Numbered from the stretch's first letter, positions 17,978 through 26,370 are shown. The stretch is 64,000 bases of DNA from Acidobacteriota bacterium (GCA_021818865.1 JAKASX010000003.1:37872-101871); one strand, 5' to 3'. The notes: generated by a model not told the origin, from the sequence alone. Translations and numbers: made by a program.

Positions 17978-20152
17978 TCAATTTCCGGCGTGCACGCCGA
18001 GTTGCCAGAACAGGAAACTCAGGATGTTCGTCATCTCAGCGATTTGCTGGCCGACGGGCCGGCCGCCGGAATGGCCGGATTTCGTGTCGTAGAGCAAGAG
18101 AATCGGTTTGTCGGGGCCGTTCGCGGCATCGGCTTGCAGGCGCGCCGTCATTTTCCTCGCGTGGAGCGGCGCCACGCGCGTGTCGCCGTCACCGGTGATG
18201 AAAAGCACGGCGGGATAATGCGTGCCGCGGTGAATATTCTGATAGGGAGAATATTTCAGAAGATATTTGAACTGCCGGGGATTTGCCGCCGAGCCGTATT
18301 CGGAAACCCACCACGGTCCGCCCATGAATTTCTGATAGCGGAGCATATCGAGCAGCGGATACATGCAGACGACAGCGCGGAACAGATGCGGCTCCTGCGT
18401 GAGCGAAACGCCCATCAGCAGGCCGCCGTTGCTCATACCGATAATCCCGAGTTTTTCAGGATTGGTGTAGCGATTGCGGATGAGCCAGTGCGCCGCGCCG
18501 TAAAAATCGTTAAAAACGTTCTGCTTCTTCCCCATCATGCCAGCGCGATGCCACGCCTCGCCGAATTCGCCGCCGCCGCGCATGTTGGCCACCGCGTAAA
18601 TTCCGCCGCGCTCGGCCCAGACGATCGCTTCCGGACTGAAACGCGGCGTCAGGCTGATATCGAACCCGCCGTAGCCGGTGAGCAAGGTCGGAATATGGCC
18701 GTTCGGCTCGAGTCCCTTTTTGTAAAAGAGGAACATCGGGACGCGCGTGCCGTCTTTCGAGTGATACCAGACTTGGCGGAGAACGAAATCGGCGGCGACG
18801 ACGGGCGCCTGCTGCTGCTCGATCGCGCGCAGCCGTTTCGTGGCCATGTCGTAATGGTAGATCCTCGGCGGAATCGCGGAGGATTGATAGCTGAACATCA
18901 CATCGCTCGATTGCCAGCGCGATTCGACGCCGCTGACGCTGCCCATCGCCGGCAGCGGAATTTCGCCCTCGAATTTTCCGCTGGGAGCGAAAAGTTTCAG
19001 GCGGTAGGAAGCGTTCACCAGATAGCGGACCAGCAGCTTGCCGCCGGCGAGCGAGAATCCCTCGATCGGATCGGCGCTTTCAGGCACAACGTCGCGCCAG
19101 GCCGAAGGCGCCGTATTGCCGGCGAGGTTCACCGCGACGATCCGGTGGTCGGGCGCGTTCCAATCGGTCATCAGATAAAGCGTGTTTCCCGCGATTTCTG
19201 GAGTGAAATAGTTGGTTGCGCTGTGCGCGATCAGGCGGAAGGCCGAATTTTTCGCGAGCAGGTTTTTCACGTAAATCGCGTTCCCGCCGCTCGTCCCCTG
19301 GCTCACGTGCGCCAGCAGCCAATGGCCGTCGCCGTAAACGTGGGCCGAAATGATGTATTGGCGGTTGTACGTTCCGCCAAAAACGCGCCGATCGGCCGAA
19401 GACGCCGTCCCCATGCGGTGATACAGAATGCGCGGGCCGCGGCGGCCCGTGGTGGCGTAGTAGAGGCCCTTATCGTTGCGCGTGAATCCAATGCCGAAAT
19501 AGAGCCGGTGCGCGAACCGGTCGGGAAGGTTCTGCCGCGTCGCGACGTTCATGACGTGGAGCGTGACCTGATCCTGCCCGCCGAGCCGTACGCCATAGAG
19601 CATGTAGCGGCCGTCGTCGCTCGCGCCGAGCAGCGAAACGCTGGTCGAGTGATCCGCGCTCATCGGGCGCGGGTCCACCAGGACTACGGGCTTGCCGTCG
19701 AGTCCCTGGCGCATGTAGATGAGGAAAAGGTCCTGATGGGCGCCGCGCTGCATGTAGAAAAAGCGGTGGTTGCGCTCAAACGGCACGCTCGATTGGCGTG
19801 TGCGCATCAGCTTGCCGAGTTCCGCGGCGATCGCTTTCCGTCCCGGTAGCGTATCGAGCGTGCCGGCGGTGCAGCGGTCCTCGGCGGCAATCCATTTGCG
19901 CGTCGCGGGACTGTATTGCGCTTCCAGCCAGCGGTAAGGATCGGCAATGCGGACGCCGTGAAGAACGTCGACGACGTTATCGCGCTGCGCCGTGGGCGGG
20001 CAGCCGGAGGGAAGCTTCTGCGCCGCGGCAGGTAGCGCGAAAACGAGCGCAAAAAGCGCGCAGATGAATGCCGGCGCCAGCACCACGCGGCTCCGTGTGA
20101 AAAATCTGGAATCGCCTCCCGCTAGCTTTGCGAAGAACTTTGTGAAGAACAT
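17978..20152 (-). CDS. Secreted prolyl oligopeptidase (S9A)
   Basis: The 724-residue protein starts at ATG 20152, preceded by GGGAGG. A signal peptide runs to about residue 45 (CALFALVFALPAAAQ). The N-terminal entry DVLHGVRIADPYRWLEAQ is diagnostic of S9A; a seven-bladed propeller follows. The catalytic serine is in IGMSNGGLLMGV (Ser574), the Asp in GDGDTRVAPLHARK (about 656) and the His in KSGHSGGRPVGQQ (about 693). It cleaves short peptides after proline. It begins the run of three secreted peptidases (S9A, M61, S9), all on the minus strand with gaps of about 100 bases. Confidence 0.94.
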   Translation of the reverse strand: MFFTKFFAKLAGGDSRFFTRSRVVLAPAFICALFALVFALPAAAQKLPSGCPPTAQRDNVVDVLHGVRIADPYRWLEAQYSPATRKWIAAEDRCTAGTLDTLPGRKAIAAELGKLMRTRQSSVPFERNHRFFYMQRGAHQDLFLIYMRQGLDGKPVVLVDPRPMSADHSTSVSLLGASDDGRYMLYGVRLGGQDQVTLHVMNVATRQNLPDRFAHRLYFGIGFTRNDKGLYYATTGRRGPRILYHRMGTASSADRRVFGGTYNRQYIISAHVYGDGHWLLAHVSQGTSGGNAIYVKNLLAKNSAFRLIAHSATNYFTPEIAGNTLYLMTDWNAPDHRIVAVNLAGNTAPSAWRDVVPESADPIEGFSLAGGKLLVRYLVNASYRLKLFAPSGKFEGEIPLPAMGSVSGVESRWQSSDVMFSYQSSAIPPRIYHYDMATKRLRAIEQQQAPVVAADFVLRQVWYHSKDGTRVPMFLFYKKGLEPNGHIPTLLTGYGGFDISLTPRFSPEAIVWAERGGIYAVANMRGGGEFGEAWHRAGMMGKKQNVFNDFYGAAHWLIRNRYTNPEKLGIIGMSNGGLLMGVSLTQEPHLFRAVVCMYPLLDMLRYQKFMGGPWWVSEYGSAANPRQFKYLLKYSPYQNIHRGTHYPAVLFITGDGDTRVAPLHARKMTARLQADAANGPDKPILLLYDTKSGHSGGRPVGQQIAEMTNILSFLFWQLGVHAGN

Positions 20153-20259
20153 TGCCAAGACCTCCCGAAATTTCGTGCAGCGCCGCGCAGTGGCGCAGGA
20201 TTTATCCCGCGCCGATCGAGCCCCTCGCCAGTTCGTGCGGCATCCTAATTCCCGTGAAG

Positions 20260-20324
20260 GGCACGGTTTCAACCGTGCCGTAAGTCGCGGCCACCAATGC
20301 ACGGCTTCAGCCGCTGAGGGCCGC
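20260..20324. repeat. REP-like double palindrome
   Basis: GGCACGGTT (20260-20268) and AACCGTGCC (20271-20279) form a perfect 9-bp palindrome with a two-base loop. A second palindrome follows: CGGCT-TC-AGCCG (20302-20313), itself enclosed by GCGGCC (20287-20292) and GGCCGC (20319-20324). The pair lies in the 247-base gap upstream of the prolyl oligopeptidase gene and downstream of gcvT. It resembles the paired-palindrome layout of bacterial REP elements. Confidence 0.6.
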
Positions 20325-20399
20325 ACTTGCGACCCGCCGCGTGGAACCTTCATCCGCTGCCGATCACCACTCGGAGCATCCCTTCGCGCTCATGCGCCG

Positions 20400-21602
20400 T
20401 CACGCGCCGGCGGGCGTCGCCGTTTTCCGCGGCGGGTTGAAAAAGGGAAGCGGAACAACGCGCGCGCCCACCCTATGCCGCACCGCTTCCACCGTGTATT
20501 CGAATTCCAGGCGCGTGCCGGGCTTTTCCTCCCCCTTTTCCACGCTGGCGAGCGCGATCAGCTTTTTCAGGACGGGTGACCACGCCGTGGACGTGGCTTT
20601 GCCCACCTGGCGCCCGGCGCGATAAACGGGCACGTGGACGCGCGAAGCGACGGTCGGCGCTTGCGGCGGCAGGCCGGCGCGCTCGCACAGCTCCTCGACT
20701 TCCGCCCAATCCATTTCAAGCCCGACCAGACGGCGGGCGCTCGACCGGCGTTCCTCTTCGACGAGCGCGGCGCGGCCGACGAAAGCTTCTTTCTTCAAAT
20801 CCACCAGCCGCCCCAGGCCGATTTCGAACGGCGAATATTTTTGCGATTCGATGAGGGCGCGGCGGCTGCTGATGTATTCGACGTCCTGCAAAATCAGCCC
20901 CGCTTCGATGCGCGCCACGTCGAGCGCGAGCATTCCCGCCGGTTGCGCGCCGCAAACGGCGCCTTGCGCAGCAACGGCATCCCAAACGGCGAGCGCGCGT
21001 TCGCGCGGAATCCAGATTTCGTAGCCGAGATCGCCGGTGTACCCGGTTCGCGAAATTTCCACGTCCGTGTCGGCGATTCGCGCGCGCAGCAGCCGGTAAT
21101 AGCGCAGATTCGCCAGTTCCGGTCCCGCGAGCGGCCCGAGCAGCCGCGCGGTAAGCGGCCCTTGTACCGCGAGCGCGGCTAGGCGCTCGCTCACGTCCTC
21201 GATCGAAACGTCCATCCCCACCGCGTTTTCACGGAACCAGCGCAGATTGGGTTCGGCCGCGGTCCATCGATAGGTGGAATCCCCGAGCCGCGCGATCGTG
21301 CCGTCGTCGATCACCTTGCCGCGCTCGTCGCACCAGCAGCAATAGAACATCTGCCCGACGGCCAGCCGCGCGGCGTCGCGCGCGACCACGCGTTGAATCA
21401 GGCGCAAAGCGTCTGGACCGCTCACGTGATATTTGTAGAGCGGAGAGACGTCGATCAGCGCCGCGGCGTTCCGAATCGCGTTGTATTCGTGTTCGTGGGT
21501 GGTTTCGTAGGAGCCGGCCGCGTAGTAGCCCGACCAGTCCCGGAAATTCAGGCTATCCGACAGCCGGAACGTCCGCTCGTGAAATGCGGTGCCAACGGGC
21601 AA
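20400..21602 (-). CDS. gcvT: GcvT-family aminomethyltransferase (orphan)
   Basis: The 400-residue protein has the tetrahydrofolate-dependent aminomethyltransferase fold: HEHEYNAIRNAAALIDVSPL, the RTGYTGDLGYEIWIP motif, and GMLALDVARIEAGLILQDVEY. A C-terminal barrel ends in GKATSTAWSPVLKKLIALASV. The TTG start is supported by an upstream AAGGAGT. In the glycine cleavage system this protein moves the methylene group of glycine from lipoyl-GcvH to tetrahydrofolate, but no gcvH or gcvP is nearby. It could therefore instead be a folate-dependent demethylase of a methylated amine or betaine. The family assignment is firm; the exact substrate is open. Confidence 0.85.
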   Translation of the reverse strand: MPVGTAFHERTFRLSDSLNFRDWSGYYAAGSYETTHEHEYNAIRNAAALIDVSPLYKYHVSGPDALRLIQRVVARDAARLAVGQMFYCCWCDERGKVIDDGTIARLGDSTYRWTAAEPNLRWFRENAVGMDVSIEDVSERLAALAVQGPLTARLLGPLAGPELANLRYYRLLRARIADTDVEISRTGYTGDLGYEIWIPRERALAVWDAVAAQGAVCGAQPAGMLALDVARIEAGLILQDVEYISSRRALIESQKYSPFEIGLGRLVDLKKEAFVGRAALVEEERRSSARRLVGLEMDWAEVEELCERAGLPPQAPTVASRVHVPVYRAGRQVGKATSTAWSPVLKKLIALASVEKGEEKPGTRLEFEYTVEAVRHRVGARVVPLPFFNPPRKTATPAGA

Positions 21603-21681
21603 GCCGGAACTCCTTTCGCCGAGTTGGCGCGGATTATACCGAGCGCCGTCGTCCGCCTACAAGACCCATCACGCGGACCAC

Positions 21682-21823
21682 GTCATGCTGAGCGAAGCGC
21701 CTGCCCACCGGCTTTTGGGCAGGAAGCTTCCCGGCGCTATGTTTCCTTACTGCACTTACCACGCGGCGCCATTTTCGGGACCCTTCCCGACGAAATGCGT
21801 CGGGACTCCCTCCGATCGTCGGC
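21682..21823. repeat. Dispersed intergenic element, copy 1
   Basis: The copy begins with GTCATGCTGAGCGAAGCG (21682-21699) and ends with a hairpin CCCGACG-AAATG-CGTCGGG (21786-21804) followed by GACTCCCTCCGATCGTCGGC. The same order of blocks is found in copy 2. The interior has diverged, while the ends and the hairpin stem are kept. Confidence 0.7.
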
Positions 21824-21873
21824 CAACAGCTTCGGTCAAGGTGACAACACCCCGGATTCCTAAAGAATAAACT

Positions 21874-21990
21874 GTCATGCTGAGCGAAGCGAAGCATCCC
21901 GAGGCTACGCCGAACCACCCGCGTTACCCCTCTCACCATTTGCGGGGCCCTTCCCGACAAAAAACGTCGGGACTCCCTCCGGTCGTCGGC
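21874..21990. repeat. Dispersed intergenic element, copy 2
   Basis: This copy starts with the same GTCATGCTGAGCGAAGCG (21874-21891), continues AAGCATCCCGAGGCTACG, and carries CCCGAC (21953-21958) / GTCGGG (21966-21971) around an A-rich loop, then GACTCCCTCCGGTCGTCGGC. The loop differs from copy 1 but the stem is conserved, which points to selection or function at the hairpin level. Confidence 0.7.
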
Positions 21991-22018
21991 TGGCCGGGCC
22001 TCAGGGAGCCAGGAACGG

Positions 22019-22153
22019 TTACTGTAGTTTGGCGTATTCGGATTTGGCTTGCTGCAAAACGGGGATATTGGGATCGGCGCGCTGCCAGAGGGCGAGGAAA
22101 TCCTGATACTGTTTGCGCGCGCCGGATTTGTCGCCGGAAAGCGCGCGGCCTAA
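22019..22153 (-). pseudogene. C-terminal remnant of a TPR-type Ser/Thr kinase gene
   Basis: The frame ending at a TAA (22021-22019) encodes [20 protein letters not shown], then [20 protein letters not shown] and AKLQ. In my knowledge of Acidobacteria this is the characteristic end of protein kinases or adenylate-cyclase-like regulators with C-terminal tetratricopeptide repeats (YQDFLxLWKDADPDIPILKxAK-EYAKLQ). Only about 44 codons remain. Upstream, the frame no longer resembles the family and there is no kinase domain on this strand. It appears to be the tail of a gene otherwise deleted, now bordered by dispersed repeats. Confidence 0.65.
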
Positions 22154-22388
22154 GCTCCGGCGTGTCTGCGCCGATGCCGTGCGGCGTTGCATGGACGGCA
22201 CTCACAATGCACGCCAGCCTCAGAAGCGCCGCTATGGCTTTTACCGCCCGGTGAAAACTCAGTCAGCGGCTTCCAAAGTTTTACATGAGGAGCACAGCTT
22301 CTCTTCCACACCGCATTTTTGTACGAATTTTAGTCATGGCGCTGTCACAATAAACCTCGATTAACCCGCGACCGGGGCCGGATACAGC

Positions 22389-22769
22389 TCAACGCATTTT
22401 GCCGTGGGCCCTCTCTACCTGACTGTCTATCTTGAAGGCTACAGCATTATGGGTTACGCCGTACACGTACAAAAAGTCAGGGTCCGGCGCCAGCGTCGCC
22501 TCGTAGTTCTTCCCCGCCTCAGGCATGTAGCACGAATCGCCCCCCTCGGTCCACTCCAGTTCGTATCGGACCGTCTTGCTTTCGGCTCGGACATCAATGA
22601 CTAAGCCCTCTCGCACCACGCTGCTGACGTGCAAGACAAATCTTGGCCGGCTCTGTGCTGAAACCGAGGAAGCGACTGTTGCGGCTATCGCTAATACGAA
22701 GCCAAAGCGGCAGAAACGGCAGAGCCCCTTTGCGTCCATCGCAGGGCGACCGCCGATTGATTTTCGCAT
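22389..22769 (-). CDS. Small secreted protein of unknown function
   Basis: This encodes about 126 residues from ATG 22769 (GGGAG precedes it); a second ATG at 22739 would give 116. A hydrophobic signal segment GFVLAIAATVASSVSAQ is followed by a compact beta-rich domain: RFVLHVSSVVREGLVIDVRA, RYELEWTEGGDSCYMPEAGK, NYEATLAPDPDFLYVYG. I do not recognise a family. The hydrophilic end (SQVERAHGKMR) excludes a membrane anchor. It stands alone between the kinase remnant and the divergent flavoprotein genes. Confidence 0.6.
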   Translation of the reverse strand: MRKSIGGRPAMDAKGLCRFCRFGFVLAIAATVASSVSAQSRPRFVLHVSSVVREGLVIDVRAESKTVRYELEWTEGGDSCYMPEAGKNYEATLAPDPDFLYVYGVTHNAVAFKIDSQVERAHGKMR

Positions 22770-23084
22770 CTGGGGGCTCCCTCGCGAAGACTTCGGGGGC
22801 ACTATATCACCACCCCTCCTGCGTACTTTCCACCGACCTGACTCGCACCGCGGCATGAATCGGCGCCCCGGAGGCGCGCATCCTCGGGGACGTAGACCCG
22901 GCCCCAACTCGCCACGCTTGTTTCTACGGCGCCCGGTGCCACCAGAGTCCACACACCTGCCTGGCACCCAAGGGACGGGGTCCGGCCCCAGGGCCGCCCG
23001 TCCCAAGTCCGGTCAACAGAGCAAATCTGCCAACCGTACCTGGGCCTTTCCCCGCGGGCGCAAAGCCGGTAGAATCGCGGCACC
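22770..23084. other. Divergent intergenic region with nested hairpins
   Basis: This 315-base region separates the small secreted gene (-) from the flavoprotein pair (+). It holds GGTGCCA (22935-22941) / TGGCACC (22962-22968), then a nested stem: GGGACGGG (22972-22979) pairs with CCCGTCCC (22997-23004), enclosing CGGCCC (22983-22988) / GGGCCG (22991-22996) with a two-base loop. No open frame looks coding. These structures lie 80-150 bases before the flavoprotein start and could be a repeat element or a 5' leader structure. Confidence 0.5.
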
Positions 23085-24674
23085 TTGGCTACGACCTACG
23101 ACGTCGTGGTGATTGGCGGCGGGCACAACGGCCTGGTCCACGCGGGTTACCTTGCGCGCGCGGGCCGCAAAGTGCTCGTGCTCGAGAGCCGGCCGGTGCT
23201 CGGCGGCGCGGCCGTCACCGAGGAAATCATTCCTGGTTTTCGTTTTTCGGTATTTTCCTACGTCGTCTCGCTGCTGCGGCCGGAGATCATTCGCGATCTC
23301 GATCTGGTGCGCCACGGCCTGGAAATTTTGCCGCTCGACGGCACGTTCACGCCGCTCGAGGGCAATTATCTGTGGCGCGTGGACGATCACACGCGAACGC
23401 GCCGCGAAATCGCCCGATTCTCCGCGGCGGACGCGGAAGCGTACGAGGATTTTGGGCGCGCGATGGTGCGCGTCTGCCGATTCGTGCGGCCGTTTCTGGG
23501 CGCCGCGGCGCCCGATCCCACCTCGTTTTCGCTCGGCGACCTGGAACGGTTGCTTTGGCTCGCTCGCCGCTATCAGGCGCTCGATTCCGAGGACAAATTC
23601 CAGCTGGCGCTGCTTTCCACGTCGAGCGCGGTGGATTTTCTGGATAGATGGTTCGAAACCGATCCGCTGAAAGCGACGATGTCGGCTTCGGGCATCATTG
23701 GAACGTTTCTCGGCGTGCGGTCGCCGGGTACGGCGTACGTTTTGCTTCACCATTACATGGGCGAAATTGACGGAACGTTTCGCGCCTGGGGATTCAGCCG
23801 CGACGGCACCGGCGGCTTGTCGCGCGCGATCGCGTTCGGGGCGCAGGCCGCGGGCGCGGAAATCCGCACCGAGGCGCGCGTCGCGAAAATTCTGGTGCGC
23901 GACGGCCGCGCCGAGGGCGTCGCGCTCGAATCGGGCGAGGAGATTCGCGCGAGTGCGGTTTCTTCGAGCCTCGACCCGCGGCAAACGTTTCTGCGGCTGA
24001 TGGATTCCGGCGATTTGCCGGCCGAGTTCGCCGAGAACATCCGCCGCTACAAATTCCGCGGCTCTTCGGGCAAGGTGAATCTGGCGCTCGACGCGCTGCC
24101 GGAATTCACCTGCCTGCCGGGAGTCGGCTCGCATCTGCGCGGCGCGATTTCGATTTCGCCGAGCGTCGAATACATGGAACGCGCCTACGACGACGCGAAA
24201 TACGGCCGATTTTCGCGCCAGCCCTACGTGGATGTCGTCATTCCCACGCTCACCGATCCGCAGCTCGCCCCGCCGGGCAAGCACGTGATGAGCTGCTTCG
24301 TGCAATACGCGCCGTATCAACTCGCCCAAGGGAGTTGGGACGCGCGGCGCGAGGAATTCGGCGACGCGGTGATAAACGCGATCGCCCGCTTCGCGCCGAA
24401 TCTGCCGAACATCATTCTGGGCCGACAGGTGCTCACGCCGCTCGATATCGAGCGAATGACCGGATTGAGCGAAGGCAATATTTTCCAGGGCGAGCTTTCG
24501 CCCGAACAGCTTTTCTTCCAGCGGCCGGTGGGCGGATGGGCGAAATACCGCACGCCGGTGCGCGACCTTTTCCTTTGCGGCTCGGCGACGCACCCGGGCG
24601 GAGGGATCATGGGCGCGCCAGGACGGCTCGCGGCGCTGGAAATCTTGAAAAAATCCCCCGGCAAGGGAGCCTGA
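23085..24674 (+). CDS. FAD-dependent phytoene desaturase-like oxidoreductase 1
   Basis: A 529-residue flavoprotein from a TTG start. The N-terminal dinucleotide motif VVVIGGGHNGLVHAGYLARA is followed by VLVLESRPVLGGAAVTEE, typical of the phytoene desaturase / PYROXD2-like amine oxidase superfamily. The C-terminal FAD motif is LFLCGSATHPGGGIMGAPGR. Carotenoid biosynthesis is not supported because no phytoene synthase is nearby; the group contains many enzymes without known substrate. The next gene, two bases downstream, is a paralogue with the same layout, so the pair may form a heteromer or act in sequence. Confidence 0.88.
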   Translation: MATTYDVVVIGGGHNGLVHAGYLARAGRKVLVLESRPVLGGAAVTEEIIPGFRFSVFSYVVSLLRPEIIRDLDLVRHGLEILPLDGTFTPLEGNYLWRVDDHTRTRREIARFSAADAEAYEDFGRAMVRVCRFVRPFLGAAAPDPTSFSLGDLERLLWLARRYQALDSEDKFQLALLSTSSAVDFLDRWFETDPLKATMSASGIIGTFLGVRSPGTAYVLLHHYMGEIDGTFRAWGFSRDGTGGLSRAIAFGAQAAGAEIRTEARVAKILVRDGRAEGVALESGEEIRASAVSSSLDPRQTFLRLMDSGDLPAEFAENIRRYKFRGSSGKVNLALDALPEFTCLPGVGSHLRGAISISPSVEYMERAYDDAKYGRFSRQPYVDVVIPTLTDPQLAPPGKHVMSCFVQYAPYQLAQGSWDARREEFGDAVINAIARFAPNLPNIILGRQVLTPLDIERMTGLSEGNIFQGELSPEQLFFQRPVGGWAKYRTPVRDLFLCGSATHPGGGIMGAPGRLAALEILKKSPGKGA

Positions 24675-24676
24675 GC

Positions 24677-26281
24677 GTGGCTGCGGCAAACAAGCGCGTG
24701 GTGATCGTCGGCGCCGGTGTGAACGGCCTGGTGGCGGCGTGCCTGCTCGCGCGGGAGGGGCATCGGCCGCTTGTGCTCGAACGCTCGGACGCGCTGGGCG
24801 GCGTGGCCGTGACGCGGGAATTTACGCCGGGATTCCGCGCTTCAATGGTGGCGCCGGTCGCCGGGCCGCTGCTCGCGAGCGTGGCCGCGGATACGCAACT
24901 CGAAGGCGTCGAATGGCTGGAATCACCCGCGCGCGTGTTTTTGCCCGCGGTGGATGGGCGCGGCCTGACGCTATGGGCCGACGAGGAGAAATGCGCGGCG
25001 GAAATCGAAAAAATTTCGCCCGGCGACGCGGCGCGCTATCGCGAAACGCGAAACGCTCTCGAAGCCATGTCCCGATTCTTCACCGCGCTGCTCGAAACGA
25101 TTCCGCCGGCGATGGACGATTTGTCGAACCGCGAACTGCTGCGTTCGGGGCGGCTCGGGTTGCGGCTGCGTTCGCTCGGCAAACGAAACATGTTGCGCGC
25201 GCTGCGCTGGCTGCCGATGCCAGCGGCCGATCTGGCCTCGGAATGGTTTGAAAACGAGGCGCTGCGCACGGCAATTGCGGCGCGTGGCGTTTTCGCGGCG
25301 CGGCTGGGTCCGCGTTCGCCGGGAACGGGTGGGCGAGTGTTGTTTCAGACGGGGCCGTGGGGCGATCCATTCGCGCCGGTGGTTGCGCCGCGCGGCGGTA
25401 TGGGCGCGCTGGCTGAAGCGCTTGGGCGCGCGGCTCGCACGGCAGGCGCGGAAGTGCGAACGGAAGTGGAAGTGGCGCGGATTCTAGTGACGGGTGGGCG
25501 CGTTTCGGGCGTCGAACTCGCGGGCGGCGAGCGGATTGACGCGCTGGCGGTGGTTTCCGCGGCCGATCCGGCCCGCACGCTGCTTCAACTCGTCGATCCG
25601 GCGCATCTTGCGCCGAGCGTTCTCGCCAGGATCCGCCATTACCGGATTAACGGTTCGGCGGCGATCGTGCATCTGGCGCTCGACGCGCTGCCGCGGTTTC
25701 GCGGGGTCGAAGGGAATGGCGCGCCTTCACCTGCGCTTTCCGGGAAGATCCTCATCGCCGATTCCGTGGATGCGATCGAGCGAGCGTTCGACGCGGCAAA
25801 GTACAGGAAATTTTCTGACGAGCCATTCCTCGAAGCCACGATTCCCACAGTGCTCGATCCTTCGCTTGCGCCTCCGGGGAAGCACGTGCTCACGGCCTGG
25901 CTGCAATACGCTCCCTTCGATTTGCGGGAAGGGAATTGGGAAGCGCGGCGCGAGGATGTGTTGCGGGCGACGCTGCGCCTTCTCGAAACCCGCGCGCCAG
26001 GGATTTCCTCGCTCGTCGCCGGAAGTTGCGTGCTTACGCCGGCGGATTTGGAGCAGGAATACGCGCTCACCGGCGGCCACATCTTTCACGGCGACCTGGC
26101 CATGGACCAGATGTTTTCGTTGCGCCCGATTTTCGGTTACGGACGCTATCTGGGTCCTGTTCCGGGCCTCTATTTCTGCGGCTCGGGCACGCATCCGGGC
26201 ATCGGCGTCACGGGCGCCAGCGGACGCAACGCCGCGCGCGCCATTCTGGCCAATCTGCGGCGCGAAAACAGCCACAGGTAG
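24677..26281 (+). CDS. FAD-dependent phytoene desaturase-like oxidoreductase 2
   Basis: This 534-residue paralogue of the preceding gene starts at GTG 24677, two bases after the previous stop, with GGGAG just upstream. Motifs are VVIVGAGVNGLVAACLLARE, LVLERSDALGGVAVTREF and a C-terminal LYFCGSGTHPGIGVTGASGR. Both proteins share blocks such as ALPRFRGVEG / ALPEFTCLPG and PSLAPPGKHVLTAWLQYAPF. The tandem arrangement suggests gene duplication. A regulated promoter for the proline catabolic gene follows after 90 bases. Confidence 0.88.
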   Translation: MAAANKRVVIVGAGVNGLVAACLLAREGHRPLVLERSDALGGVAVTREFTPGFRASMVAPVAGPLLASVAADTQLEGVEWLESPARVFLPAVDGRGLTLWADEEKCAAEIEKISPGDAARYRETRNALEAMSRFFTALLETIPPAMDDLSNRELLRSGRLGLRLRSLGKRNMLRALRWLPMPAADLASEWFENEALRTAIAARGVFAARLGPRSPGTGGRVLFQTGPWGDPFAPVVAPRGGMGALAEALGRAARTAGAEVRTEVEVARILVTGGRVSGVELAGGERIDALAVVSAADPARTLLQLVDPAHLAPSVLARIRHYRINGSAAIVHLALDALPRFRGVEGNGAPSPALSGKILIADSVDAIERAFDAAKYRKFSDEPFLEATIPTVLDPSLAPPGKHVLTAWLQYAPFDLREGNWEARREDVLRATLRLLETRAPGISSLVAGSCVLTPADLEQEYALTGGHIFHGDLAMDQMFSLRPIFGYGRYLGPVPGLYFCGSGTHPGIGVTGASGRNAARAILANLRRENSHR

Positions 26282-26315
26282 AGCCCTGAAGCGCCGGTGG
26301 CGCGGTTCGCACGTT

Positions 26316-26324
26316 TGGTATACA
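26316..26324 (+). promoter_or_regulatory. Candidate extended -10 promoter for pruA
   Basis: TGG-TATACA (26316-26324) matches an extended -10 element about 47 bases before the pruA ATG, giving an untranslated leader of about 40 bases. No good -35 hexamer is present at the expected distance, as is usual for extended -10 promoters. Confidence 0.35.
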
Positions 26325-26370
26325 ATTTGGCTTCGCACCAACAACCCCGCCACTCGAGGAGATTTTGACC

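Larger units (their letters stand above)
21603..22018. other. Repeat-rich intergenic region upstream of gcvT
   Basis: No gene is seen here. The region contains two copies of a dispersed element (21682-21823 and 21874-21990), described separately, and otherwise only unstructured sequence. Candidate gcvT promoter elements were not convincing. Confidence 0.6.

Noticed and set aside
17714..19849. Plus-strand open frame of about 710 codons opposite the prolyl oligopeptidase
   Set aside because: The composition is Arg/Ala-rich and low in hydrophobic cores, and the opposite strand encodes an intact S9A enzyme with a catalytic triad.
21603..23084. Insertion sequence remnant in the repeat-rich gap
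   Set aside because: No transposase fragment or terminal inverted repeat with target duplication could be recognised; only short dispersed elements and hairpins.
23013..24689. Minus-strand frame of over 550 codons opposite the first flavoprotein
   Set aside because: No domain is recognisable and it mirrors the third-position G+C of the true gene.
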